A program made the translations under genes and the position numbers. A DNA stretch of 64,000 bases from Novipirellula galeiformis (GTDB taxonomy: Bacteria > Planctomycetota > Planctomycetia > Pirellulales > Pirellulaceae), in NCBI RefSeq assembly GCF_007860095.1, contig NZ_SJPT01000001.1, forward strand, positions 820,212 to 884,211. The letters run 5' to 3'. Below the pieces are notes generated by a model, which was given only the letters and a program-made list of their open reading frames with translations, did not search any database and was not told the DNA's origin. Below are positions 1 through 8,313 of the stretch, one piece after another. Positions within the stretch are counted from its first letter, which is position 1, and each line of letters starts with the position of its first letter.

Positions 1-655
1 AGTGCACCGCTGCTTGGCCAGCATCGCTATCGCCAGGAAAGAAGTGCCCCTGGAAATCTTGTTCGTAAATGCGTTTGATTTGTTGCACGAGTGTCGGTTG
101 CCGTCCGTAGTCGGTGTAGATGCCTGCGACACGCAAAAAGACCGATGGCACATCGGGATGCCCTTCTCGAATCAATCGCTCCGTCTCAATCTTACTCGCC
201 GGGTAAGGCCACTTCGCTTGGAGTGGATCGTCCTCGCGGATCGTCTCGCCTACCACGCAAGGAGCATGCACTAGCATGGTGCTGGTAAAGATAAACTGCT
301 CATACTCGAAATCATCTAGCGCGTTCAGTAAGCGGTCGGTTCCTTTGACCGTGACAGTGTCGTAGAGGTCGCTGTCTTCGCCGGAGAAATCGTAATAGGC
401 CGCCATGTGAACCACGCTGGCAAGTTTCCCCGATGACAAACGGCGGACTTTCTCAACCGCACCCTGGACCGTCGAATAATCGGTTACATCACATTCAACG
501 TCGTGCACGTGCGGATGGGCTTTGGGTGGTTCGGGTAACCCGACGCGATCGAATCCAAACACTTCATAACCCGCTTCGGCCAAACGATGGCAAACGGGTT
601 GTCCGAGCAAGCCGGAACTGCCGGTGACGATCACACCAGGACGTTCGATGGACAT
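1..655 (-). CDS. NAD-dependent epimerase/dehydratase, extended SDR family (C-terminus beyond the window)
   Basis: An open frame runs leftwards from ATG at 655 and leaves the window at base 1, giving about 218 residues. Seen: a Rossmann start MSIERPGVIVTGSSGLLGQ with the TGxxGxxG nucleotide-binding pattern at residues 11-17, a VHMAAY stretch matching the NNAG-like position of extended SDRs, a catalytic serine region (FTSTMLV) and the YPASK active-site Tyr-x-x-x-Lys. The family reduces, oxidises or epimerises nucleotide sugars or related substrates with NAD(P); the substrate cannot be told here. The C-terminal substrate-binding part is missing only because the window ends. The frame gives uninterrupted, typical SDR sequence and there is no sign of decay. 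Confidence 0.9.
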   Translation of the reverse strand, partial: MSIERPGVIVTGSSGLLGQPVCHRLAEAGYEVFGFDRVGLPEPPKAHPHVHDVECDVTDYSTVQGAVEKVRRLSSGKLASVVHMAAYYDFSGEDSDLYDTVTVKGTDRLLNALDDFEYEQFIFTSTMLVHAPCVVGETIREDDPLQAKWPYPASKIETERLIREGHPDVPSVFLRVAGIYTDYGRQPTLVQQIKRIYEQDFQGHFFPGDSDAGQAAVH

Positions 656-779
656 CGTTGTGATGGGGTTGAGAGTCTCGAGATGAATTAGGACGTTGGT
701 GTCCGCAACGACATCCACAGCGACGCAACTGGCATGCCAAGCCCCTTCACGCCAAGTGAATAACGCGGCGTTACACGGT

Positions 780-1166
780 TTAAAACACGGCCAAACCCGC
801 CAGACACACCCGGCGGTGGGCTCCTAGGACATTGGACGCCGCCATGCGGCAGGCCCCCAACCGCACTGCCGAATAAGTGGTGCTCAGGCCTGGTAAACGG
901 GTCGCTAACGCAACCAAGCTCGCCCCCAAAATACTCTGGCCCATATCGGATTGATCCGCGATCACTTCGCCAGAGACGGCGACGAGGTAACCGCCGACAA
1001 GCACGGTCTCAGTAGGCCTGCTGATGGGAGAGCAACCAAGGCGATCAATGTCACACCAGCCATCTTGAGAGAGGAAGGAAGTAAAAATAAGGTCAACGGT
1101 CAACGACGGAGCACAACCGCATCGGTCGTGTTTCGATCGCGTTCCTCCAGGCGGCACTGCATGCAA
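780..1166 (-). pseudogene. Relic of a sodium/calcium exchanger family membrane protein
   Basis: A minus-strand frame of 128 codons contains a stretch (about residues 55-110) that looks like the second alpha-repeat of Na+/Ca2+ antiporters. GEVIADQSDMGQSILGASL is followed by VALATRLPGLSTTYSAVRLG and a SNVLGA stretch; intact members have the order G(T/S)SLPE...R.G..D.A.GN..GSN. Key positions are changed: RLPG replaces SLPE and the GSNxFN ending becomes GAHRRV, so the calcium-binding Glu and Asn are lost. A second minus frame over about 1020-1070 reads like the preceding membrane helix (MAGVTLIALVALPSAGL), which suggests a frameshift. The N-terminal half of the family is absent. I infer a decayed gene that cannot transport. 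Confidence 0.6.
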
Positions 1167-1170
1167 AATG

Positions 1171-1200
1171 CTGCCCTGCCCTGCCCTACCCTGCCCTATC
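1171..1200. repeat. Pentanucleotide tandem repeat (CTGCC-like, 6 units)
   Basis: Six 5-bp units, CTGCC three times then CTACC, CTGCC and CTATC. They lie between the exchanger relic and the 3' end of the DedA gene. A purer run of the rotated unit CCCTG occurs at 37862-37881. Confidence 0.8.
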
Positions 1201-1215
1201 TCAATTTAACTCCAC

Positions 1216-1824
1216 TCAACTGTTAGCTCGGTTGACGGTTTGTTTGACGACTCGCCAAATCCAGCCGACAAACAAGCCCAACACAATCGCTGTGCTGACC
1301 CAGCTCAACGGACCGACCAGATCCTGGTATTGGTCGCCAAACCACCAGCCAATTCCCGCCAATAATGCAGTCCAAATCACCGTGCCAATCGCAGTCAACA
1401 GCGAAAAACGACCGAGCGGCATCTCGGTGAATCCAGCGGGCACGCTAATCAAAGTGCGCAGTCCTGGAATCATTCGGCACAACAACACTGCGGCACTGCC
1501 CCAATCATCAAACCACGCTTCAACGCGGTCCAAGTCTTGACGCCCGAGTGTCAGCCAAACGCCGTGACGGTCAATCCAGTGGGCGAGTCGTTCTTTACCT
1601 ATCCAACGGGCAAGCAGGTACCACGCCATGGCACCGGCAAACGACCCCGCACTACCAGCGACGACGACAGCGATGAAGGAAGCATCGCCTTGGCTGACCG
1701 AATAGCCTGCCCAGGGCATGACGACTTCCGAGGGGAGCGGTGGAAAAAGGTTTTCCGCCAGCATCAAAAAGCCGACACCCACGGCGCCGAACTGTTCTAG
1801 AAATTGAGTGATCCATTGATTCAT
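1216..1824 (-). CDS. DedA family (SNARE-associated/VTT domain) membrane protein
   Basis: Start taken at ATG 1824 (MNQWITQFLEQFGAVGVGF), because the 56 residues upstream in frame look noncoding and a TAGGGGG purine run precedes this ATG. The product of about 202 residues has the DedA layout: an N-terminal helix, then ENLFPPLPSEVVMPWAGY, which carries the family's E-x-x-x-P-x-P-x-E signature, several hydrophobic helices, and the conserved CRMIPGLRTLISVPAG segment (family: R-x-x-P-x-x-R, then P-A-G). It is an inner-membrane protein. DedA/VTT proteins are known as lipid scramblases and are needed for membrane and proton-motive-force homeostasis. It stands alone and is divergent from the NADH dehydrogenase gene. 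Confidence 0.93.
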   Translation of the reverse strand: MNQWITQFLEQFGAVGVGFLMLAENLFPPLPSEVVMPWAGYSVSQGDASFIAVVVAGSAGSFAGAMAWYLLARWIGKERLAHWIDRHGVWLTLGRQDLDRVEAWFDDWGSAAVLLCRMIPGLRTLISVPAGFTEMPLGRFSLLTAIGTVIWTALLAGIGWWFGDQYQDLVGPLSWVSTAIVLGLFVGWIWRVVKQTVNRANS

Positions 1825-2171
1825 GCCCCCTAACCGTGGCAATTTGCGTGCCGAAGGCAAATCGCTTGCGGGTGTCAACGCATTGCGTTGGCCTAGCAGA
1901 ACCGTGTTGCTGACAGCGACCCTAATCCCAGCCGACCTCGACGAAGACTCATGCTCGCTTTCTTCTTTGCTTGGCTTCCTCGGTGGGATCATAGGAGATT
2001 ACATTGCCGGTTCCCCTCGTTGATAATCGAGAGTGTCTCTTTCGGTCGACAAGCGTTGCTTGGTGGTCGTTGCGATTGAGATGTATGATTGACCGCGGCA
2101 GGATTCGTTTGCAAGCTGAAGTACAGCTTGGACCTTGGATCGATACCCAACCGAGAACGCAAAGTCACAGG

Positions 2172-3518
2172 ATGAAAACAAAACCGCATGTCGTTATTGT
2201 GGGGGGCGGCTTCGGCGGGCTCGAAACCGCGAAGCGACTCCGCAAAGCGGATGTTCGTGTGACGTTAATCGATCGTCGCAATTATCATCTCTTTCAACCG
2301 CTGCTTTACCAAGTCGCCACGGGAGGGTTGTCACCGGCAAACATTGCCACCCCGCTGCGCGCGATCCTTGGCAAGCAAGCGAATTGTGAAGTGGTGTTGG
2401 CCGAAGTGACAGGTTTCGACGTCGCCAATCAGACTCTCTTGTTGGCCGATGGCGAGCTTGAATATGACATTTTGGTGGTCGCCGCAGGAGCAACCCATAG
2501 TTATTTTGGCCGTGATGATTGGGAGCCACTCGCTCCGGGGTTGAAAACGATCGGCGATGCCACTCAGATCCGCCGACGCATCTATTTGGCGTTCGAAGCG
2601 GCCGAACGGGAGACCGATCCGGAACTACGCACCGCGCTGATGACCTTTGTCATTGTCGGCGGTGGGCCAACCGGCGTGGAATTGGCCGGGGCATTATCCG
2701 AAATCGCCGAACATACGTTGAAGCATGACTTTCGGCACATCAATCCCGAAGACGCACGAATCATGATCGTCGAAGCCGGCCCGCATCTTTTGGGGTTTTA
2801 TCCCGAGGAACTGTGCAAACGAGCCGAAGAAAAAGTGCGTTGCTTTAACATCGAAGTTCACACGCATACCAAGTTGGTCGAAATCACCGGCGAGCACGTC
2901 CGCTTGCAGACCGGCGAAGGAGACGTCGTGGTGCCGACTCGGACGGTGTTGTGGGGCGCCGGGGTGAAGGCCAATCCGTTAGGGAAAAAACTCGCCGCCG
3001 CTTGTGCGATGGAAACCGATCGAGCGGGACATGTGGCCGTCAATGAACACCTCAACCTTGCCGGACACGAGAATGTCTATGTGATCGGTGACATCGCCAC
3101 CTGCCTTGGCGAGCAAGGTAAACCGCTACCGGGACTCGCGGCGGTGGCGATCCAACAAGGGGCGTATGTCGCCAAGACGATCGCCGCCCGAGCGAACCAA
3201 ACTTGGAAGCCCACGCCCTTTCGCTACCACGATCGAGGGACGATGGCGACAATCGGACGCGCCGCCGGGGTGGCTCAGATCGGAAAACGACAATTCTGTG
3301 GCTTCTTTGCTTGGTTATTGTGGTTGTTCGTCCACCTGATGTTGATCGTGCAATTCCAAAATCGCGTGCTGATTCTGTGGCAATGGGCGTGGAATTATGT
3401 CACGTTCAATCGCAGTGCTAGACTGATCACAGGCGATGAAGAGGAAGTGATTGTCCGTCCGCATCACAAGAGAGAACCAGAGCACCGAGATGCCGACGAG
3501 AGAGAATCGCTCGTGTGA
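2172..3518 (+). CDS. Type II NADH dehydrogenase (NAD(P)/FAD-dependent oxidoreductase)
   Basis: Start at ATG 2172 (MKTKPHVVIVGGGFGGLETA). The frame extends further upstream but that part is not protein-like. Two dinucleotide folds are visible: VVIVGGGFGGLETAKRL at residues 7-23 for FAD and FVIVGGGPTGVELAGALSE around residues 160-178 for NADH. A GDIAT motif follows (FAD ribityl contact), then QQGAYVA and a C-terminal hydrophobic, membrane-attaching stretch (FFAWLLWLFVHLMLIVQF). Length (448 aa) and motif order fit NDH-2, a peripheral inner-membrane enzyme that passes electrons from NADH to quinone without pumping protons. It is followed 80 bp later by the DUF1003 gene on the same strand. Confidence 0.95.
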   Translation: MKTKPHVVIVGGGFGGLETAKRLRKADVRVTLIDRRNYHLFQPLLYQVATGGLSPANIATPLRAILGKQANCEVVLAEVTGFDVANQTLLLADGELEYDILVVAAGATHSYFGRDDWEPLAPGLKTIGDATQIRRRIYLAFEAAERETDPELRTALMTFVIVGGGPTGVELAGALSEIAEHTLKHDFRHINPEDARIMIVEAGPHLLGFYPEELCKRAEEKVRCFNIEVHTHTKLVEITGEHVRLQTGEGDVVVPTRTVLWGAGVKANPLGKKLAAACAMETDRAGHVAVNEHLNLAGHENVYVIGDIATCLGEQGKPLPGLAAVAIQQGAYVAKTIAARANQTWKPTPFRYHDRGTMATIGRAAGVAQIGKRQFCGFFAWLLWLFVHLMLIVQFQNRVLILWQWAWNYVTFNRSARLITGDEEEVIVRPHHKREPEHRDADERESLV

Positions 3519-3598
3519 CATCGCAAACTTGTTTCCGTTCATTGCATCCACGGCAAACGAACAAGGTTTCATCGGTCAATCACCACGGAAGACGCTTC

Positions 3599-4297
3599 AT
3601 GAGTAACCGTCATCAAGTCACGTGTTCAATTTGTAAGAAAAAATTCCCACTCGCCGAAGTCACGCCTAGCCGGTTGGTTCGTCCAGCGATGGCAGCATTG
3701 ATTGTCGCCGATCATCCCGATTGGGACCGCGATAGCTATGGGTGTCACAATGACTTGAATCATTATCGCAGCCTGTATATGCAGGACATCCTGACCGCCG
3801 AAAAAGGTGAGTTGAGTTCGCTTGAGAAGGAGGTGCTCGATAGCCTCCGCGAACACGATATTTTGACTCAGAATCTCAACGAAACGGTGGACGAGGAAGC
3901 CACGCTAGGGCAACGTTTAGCGGATCGCGTTGCGACGTTTGGCGGCAGTTGGACTTTCATTCTGTTCTTTGCCAGCGTGTTGATCGTGTGGATCACGATC
4001 AATTCGATCGCGCTGCTGAGCAAACCCTTCGATCCCTTTCCGTTCATCTTGCTGAATTTGGTCCTCTCGTGTCTCGCCGCGATTCAAGCCCCGGTGATCA
4101 TGATGAGCCAGAATCGACAGGAAGCGAAAGATCGTTTACGGTCCGAGAATGATTACCGGGTGAACCTCAAAGCTGAGCTCGAAATTCGCCACCTTCATTC
4201 CAAACTCGATTTGTTGTTGACGCATCAATGGCAACGTTTGCTTGAGATTCAACAAGTGCAAACCGGTTTGTTGGAAGAGCTCGAGAACAAGCGATGA
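3599..4297 (+). CDS. DUF1003 domain membrane protein
   Basis: Start at ATG 3599 (MSNRHQVTCSICKKKFPLAE); the upstream in-frame part overlaps the 3' end of the dehydrogenase gene and is rejected. The 232-residue product begins with a CSIC metal-knuckle-like pair and has a later Cys-His (YGCHNDLNHYR). It then carries the DUF1003 core: LADRVATFGGSWTFILFF opening the first membrane helix, a second helix (ILLNLVLSCLAAIQAPVIMMSQNRQ), and an acidic/basic helical tail (LRSENDYRVNLKAELEIRHLHSKLD) of the kind that ends DUF1003. The biochemical role of the family is unknown. Proximity to NDH-2 may mean shared expression but does not show function. Confidence 0.9.
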   Translation: MSNRHQVTCSICKKKFPLAEVTPSRLVRPAMAALIVADHPDWDRDSYGCHNDLNHYRSLYMQDILTAEKGELSSLEKEVLDSLREHDILTQNLNETVDEEATLGQRLADRVATFGGSWTFILFFASVLIVWITINSIALLSKPFDPFPFILLNLVLSCLAAIQAPVIMMSQNRQEAKDRLRSENDYRVNLKAELEIRHLHSKLDLLLTHQWQRLLEIQQVQTGLLEELENKR

Positions 4298-4328
4298 ACG
4301 GAAAAGTATCGCCCATTTCCGCCCCTCT

Positions 4329-4450
4329 CTAAGCAGCTAGGCAGGAGTCTTTCGGTAGTTTAGCCGCTTGAGCGTTAGCCACGGTTGAACCGGGCTAACG
4401 CTCAAGCGGCTAATGGGATTTCACCCAATCATGCCTGCCTCCCTGCTTAG
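4329..4450. repeat. MITE-like inverted-repeat element, intact copy
   Basis: A 122-bp element. Its imperfect 17-bp terminal inverted repeats start CTAAGCAG at the left and end CTGCTTAG at the right, and each arm also carries GGCAGG. At its heart is a perfect 20-bp palindrome (4361-4380 pairing with 4393-4412) around a 12-base loop. It has no coding capacity. A second copy, split by an insertion sequence, lies at 52450-54075. It lies about 30 bp past the DUF1003 stop, so the hairpin could also end transcription, although no T-run follows. Confidence 0.85.
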
Positions 4451-4505
4451 CATGGCGTTCGCGACGGTGGGGGCATCCGCAAGGGATTCTCGCTGCGGGT
4501 TTCTC

Positions 4506-4547
4506 GGTGACGTTGATGCGGTGACGTTGATTCAGTGACGTTGATTC
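4506..4547. repeat. 14-bp tandem repeat, three copies
   Basis: Three near-identical units of (G/A)GTGACGTTGATTC, the first with GC in place of TC at its end. They lie in the gap between the MITE-like element and the 3' end of the Gfo/Idh/MocA gene. Confidence 0.75.
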
Positions 4548-4632
4548 GGTTCATCGTCGCCCACCGTTCGTGAGGTTTCGGGTGAATCGATTGGTAACTT
4601 CGCTGTGTTCAAAACCTTCTTAGCCGCGTCGA

Positions 4633-5766
4633 TCAATCTCTTGACAACGTAAACTCGGGTAAACGAACCACTTCGCCACCCTTCATCGCTGATTCGTGAG
4701 CACAGATGCCAACGCAAGTCCAATTGGCACTGGTCACCGCGTCGGGAACTGGGCGGCGATTCTCGAGCACACTGCTGACAAACTCGTTGACCAGATGGGG
4801 GTGCGATCCGCCGTGACCGCCGCCTTGCAAAAACGACAAGTGATCGGCGTCGTGGATTTCTTGTGGCAAAGTAAAGCGGCGAATTGCATCGGGCAGTCGA
4901 TGAGCAAAATCGGGGACTTCGACTGTCTCGGCAATCTCGTGCTCTGGCTTTTTAGCCGTGTGAATCACGTGCGGTTCATTTTCAATGAGCGTCCATTCAA
5001 AACTCTTCTTCGTCCCGTACACATCAAAGCTTTCGCGGTATTGCCGGGCCACGTCATACAGTGAACGCCAAATGTGGGCGGTCAAATCGGTGTCTTTGAT
5101 TTTGATATGACACGTTTCGACGGCAAAGCGATTGCCCGATTTTTCAGCGATGTCTTCGCGGACCGTGCCCGAGCCGAAACAGCTGACGTACTCGGCCAAC
5201 CCATCGACCAGCCCCAGACAAGGGCTGACGACATGCGTTGCATAATGCATTGGAATCATCTTTTCCCAATACGAGGGCCATCCATCCATGTCTTGAGGAT
5301 GCGAGGCGGCAAGGTATTGGATCTTGCCTAGTTCGCCACTCTCATACCGTTGCTTGATGAACAGATACTCGCGACTGTAGACCACCGTTTCGGCCATCAT
5401 GTAGTGCAGTCCGGTCTCCTGTACCCTCTCGACAATTTGTTGGCACTCTTCGATGGTGGTCGCCATCGGTACCGTGCACATCACATGCTTGCCCGCGTCG
5501 AGCGCCCGGAGCGACATCCAAGCGTGATCGGAGATCGGCGAGTTGATGTGGACCGCATCCACGTTAGGGTCGGCAATTAAATCATCGAACGACGTGTAGC
5601 GCCCGCCGATTTCGAATTGGTCGCCACACTCATCGAGTCCCGCTCGATCGCGACGGCAAATCGCGGCCACTTCCGCGTTGGGGTGAGCTTGGTAAATCGG
5701 AATGAACTCGGCTCCAAAGCCAAGCCCGACCATTCCTATTCGCAATTTCTTTGAGGTTTCTGACAC
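4633..5766 (-). CDS. Gfo/Idh/MocA family NAD(P)-dependent oxidoreductase
   Basis: The frame is open back to ATG 5901, but residues 1-45 of that version are not family-like. GTG 5766, preceded by GAGAG at a suitable distance, gives the expected start VSETSKKLRIGMVGLGFGAE. Seen: the Rossmann pattern GMVGLGFGAEF, an AICRRD strand end, VHINSPISDHAWMSLRALDAGKHV (the conserved loop ahead of the catalytic region) and CTVPMATTIEEC, which stands where members usually have E-K-P. The C-terminal domain ends with HPHLVNEFVSSV. Members oxidise, reduce or rearrange sugars and cyclitols with NAD(P); the substrate is unknown. VPM in place of EKP removes the usual active-site Lys and may mean a different chemistry. 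No exported signal is visible from the GTG start. Confidence 0.9.
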   Translation of the reverse strand: MSETSKKLRIGMVGLGFGAEFIPIYQAHPNAEVAAICRRDRAGLDECGDQFEIGGRYTSFDDLIADPNVDAVHINSPISDHAWMSLRALDAGKHVMCTVPMATTIEECQQIVERVQETGLHYMMAETVVYSREYLFIKQRYESGELGKIQYLAASHPQDMDGWPSYWEKMIPMHYATHVVSPCLGLVDGLAEYVSCFGSGTVREDIAEKSGNRFAVETCHIKIKDTDLTAHIWRSLYDVARQYRESFDVYGTKKSFEWTLIENEPHVIHTAKKPEHEIAETVEVPDFAHRLPDAIRRFTLPQEIHDADHLSFLQGGGHGGSHPHLVNEFVSSVLENRRPVPDAVTSANWTCVGICAHESAMKGGEVVRLPEFTLSRD

Positions 5767-6439
5767 GATCGATGCTCTCGGTGAAGGACTTTGGGATGTA
5801 AAGGGAGGAGATTGAGGAGCCTGCTCAACCGCAGGAAACCGTAGGTGACTTGCCGGACAATAAACACACTCAAGGTGAATCAAGCATGCATTGTCGGCCA
5901 CTCGTGATGCTGCGTCGATGCGATATCACGCTAAAGCTTTGAGATATTTTACGATTGTTTTCTGCAGCTTTGTTAGGTGGTTCCTCGTGTAATATTCAGC
6001 TCACTCCGGTCATCGTCGATGCCTTTGGCAGAGCTTTTGCGGCGATTTGACGTCGCTCCGTCGCGGATGATTGAAACCACCAACGCAGATGCGCGAGGAT
6101 TGGTGTCCAGAATCGTCGACGACATCTACATCCATTTGCACGATGCTTGGTCGATCGGTTTGCCCGCGTAAGAGGGTGCTGATCCGCCGCCTGAATGAAT
6201 TCGGCGTTGGGAAGGAGATGGGATCAGTGCCCGGATTGAAATCAAAGAGATCGTAGGGTCACTACTGAATCCCGGTCACGGTAGAAGATCCGAATTCCAG
6301 TCGTGGATGCTAGCGGCGCCCGTCGCTATCGCGGCATGCAGATGCGAAACCAAGCAAACGCCCACTCCGTTTCGAAAAAATGTGACCCATCCGGGGCGTA
6401 ATGCGGTGCTCGCAAACGAACGACGATGCGTCGTCGCGG
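5767..6439. other. Noncoding gap between oxidoreductase and KaiC-like genes
   Basis: About 670 bp separate the start of the oxidoreductase gene from the 3' end of the KaiC-like gene. Short frames exist on both strands, but none has a recognisable domain or ribosome binding site. I see no repeat, tRNA or terminator in it. Confidence 0.5.
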
Positions 6440-7321
6440 TTATCGCATCAACTTCAAACCGCTTTCGGCGATCGTGTAAGGCACGATCGATTCGTCGCAC
6501 GCGCTGCCGCGATGTTTGGCAACCTGCAATGCACGTCCCATCTTATTGCCGTCGCGGGTCTTGCCCATCAAGATGATGGTGTTTGCATTGGATAGCACAT
6601 CGCCACTTTCAATGGGACGAACGAGCAAATCATCGAGCATCACTTCGTGGCTGGTGTACAGCAGCATGCACCCAATGTCGCGATGGTTGTAAGCATGCGT
6701 TTCAATCGATTCCTGATTCGCACGAAAAGCGGCTCGAAAGAGGTCTCGGGCAACCCAGTCATATTCTTTGCGGAGAATTTGGTGGTAGATGTACTCAAAC
6801 ATCTCAAATTGGATCGAGTCAGCGGCTTTGTTCGTCGGTTCCACGCCGTCAATCACACAGCGGCGAACGCCGTGAGCAAAGTTGCCATAGAAGAACGCGA
6901 TCGCTTGGTCCAGTTTCTTGGCCTGTTCATACTTCCATTCACGCCAAGCGTCTGAATCGAGATCGCTGGCGGTCACGCGGCGTCCGGAGTGCTGGAACAC
7001 ATGCATGTAATCGCGGCGCGAGAGGGCTGTGTTCCAGAGGTTCGCCGCGTCTCGTTGGAGATCCGTCTCAAATTCGCTCAGTTTCCAATCACACAATCGC
7101 CGGGCGTAGTCCGCGTGGTTCTGAGAATCACCGCGAGCGGTCAGGTCGAACAGGATGCCTGAGTGTTGCTCTTGCTTGGTTCCCTGGTGTGCGAAGCCTA
7201 CCCCCAATTGGGTTTTTCCAATCCCCGAAGCCCCCATCACGACCGTCAACGTACCCGGGATCAACCCACCACCGAGTAGTTCATCCAGTTCGGGGATTCC
7301 AGTTTTCAAGCGATCGGACAT
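6440..7321 (-). CDS. KaiC-like RecA-fold ATPase, single domain
   Basis: Start at ATG 7321 ([20 protein letters not shown]); a TTG three codons upstream is less likely. The opening is the hallmark of KaiC/RadA-like proteins (S.R..TGI..LD.LLGGG), followed by Walker A GASGIGKT near residues 31-38, a hydrophobic Walker-B-like strand ending in Asp ([12 protein letters not shown]) and a C-terminal strand-turn ([27 protein letters not shown]) typical of KaiC domains. There is one domain where clock KaiC has two, and no KaiA or KaiB is nearby. At 294 residues it is a stand-alone KaiC-like ATPase, usually regulatory; its partner is unknown. Confidence 0.85.
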   Translation of the reverse strand: MSDRLKTGIPELDELLGGGLIPGTLTVVMGASGIGKTQLGVGFAHQGTKQEQHSGILFDLTARGDSQNHADYARRLCDWKLSEFETDLQRDAANLWNTALSRRDYMHVFQHSGRRVTASDLDSDAWREWKYEQAKKLDQAIAFFYGNFAHGVRRCVIDGVEPTNKAADSIQFEMFEYIYHQILRKEYDWVARDLFRAAFRANQESIETHAYNHRDIGCMLLYTSHEVMLDDLLVRPIESGDVLSNANTIILMGKTRDGNKMGRALQVAKHRGSACDESIVPYTIAESGLKLMR

Positions 7322-7597
7322 AGCGGGCAAGTGGGGGTTAGGGCAGTCGTGGGGAGGTGCGTCGTGGCGTCACCAGAGTGACCGCCGCGACGTGAGTGAG
7401 GTTCACGCTCGACACGCCGGGTAATGTAAAAGACCGATGAAAAAGGTGCTAGTCAGAGACGCCGCGATTACCCCACGCCGCAATCTGCAATCGACTTGCG
7501 GTATGCTGTGCGTGATTCGGATTGCGAACACGCCCTTTCCGCGGGAAGGGTGAGTGCGACGCCCCCCCTATTTTTGTGGAAAGATAACGAGAACAGA

Positions 7598-8263
7598 ATG
7601 CGAAAGAGAATCAATGAATCGGTAGGCTTCCTGCGTTCCACGGCGATTGGGGGGATTTTTTTCTTGTTGCCGTTGGCCGTCATTCTCGGTCTGTTGGGGC
7701 AAGTCTATGGGATCGTTTCCGCAGTCGCGGTCCCGCTGCAGAAATGGATTCCAGGGAATCAACCGCTGGGAATCGCGATTTTGTTCGCCGCAGCGGTGGC
7801 CGTTTTGGTGTTGATGTGTTTCGCCGCTGGCGTGATCGCGCGGCGGGCGATTGGTAAGAAGTTTTCATCCACCATCGAGAAGCAATTGATCACCGTGTTT
7901 CCAAAATACGCGATCTACAAAGATTTGTTGGCGGGCAATTTGAAGCACGACAGCGACGGGCCGACCTTGTCGCCAGTCTTGGTGTCGTGTCCCGAAGGTT
8001 ATCGCGTCGCGATGGAAGCGGACCGCTTGCCGGGCGGATTGGTAGTGGTCTATTTCCCTGGGGCACCCGACACCTGGATTGGTTCGGTGGTGTTGGTTCC
8101 CCAGTCACGCGTGTTTGCCACCGAGTTGGACTTCAACGAAACCCTCGGTGTGTTCGAGCGTCTCGGACGCGATTCGAGTCAATTCCTGGCACCGGTCGAA
8201 AGTTTGGTCAACAATACGCCCGCTCCGTCTACTACTCACACGGACTCACCCGAGGTTCGCTAG
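7598..8263 (+). CDS. DUF502 family membrane protein
   Basis: Start at ATG 7598 (MRKRINESVGFLRSTAIGGI); the longer in-frame start is not family-like. The product of about 221 residues begins with a basic segment, then a first helix (IGGIFFLLPLAVILGLLGQVYG) and a second (LGIAILFAAAVAVLVLMCFAAGVIARR). A soluble part follows with PKYAIYKDLLAGN, PVLVSCPEGYRVAMEAD, VVYFPGAPDTWIGSVVLV and the late LGVFERLGRD stretch, the pattern of DUF502. The function of the family is unknown. It is convergent with the vWA gene, whose stop lies 50 bp downstream. Confidence 0.9.
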   Translation: MRKRINESVGFLRSTAIGGIFFLLPLAVILGLLGQVYGIVSAVAVPLQKWIPGNQPLGIAILFAAAVAVLVLMCFAAGVIARRAIGKKFSSTIEKQLITVFPKYAIYKDLLAGNLKHDSDGPTLSPVLVSCPEGYRVAMEADRLPGGLVVVYFPGAPDTWIGSVVLVPQSRVFATELDFNETLGVFERLGRDSSQFLAPVESLVNNTPAPSTTHTDSPEVR

Positions 8264-8313
8264 CGAGTCGGCGTGGGGTCGCCAAGCAAATGTTCTTGTC
8301 GTCTCCCCAACGA

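Noticed and set aside
6583-7323. Plus-strand frame of 246 codons opposite the KaiC-like gene.
   Set aside because: Composition is extreme (Arg, Ser, His, Cys), and the opposite strand holds clear KaiC motifs.
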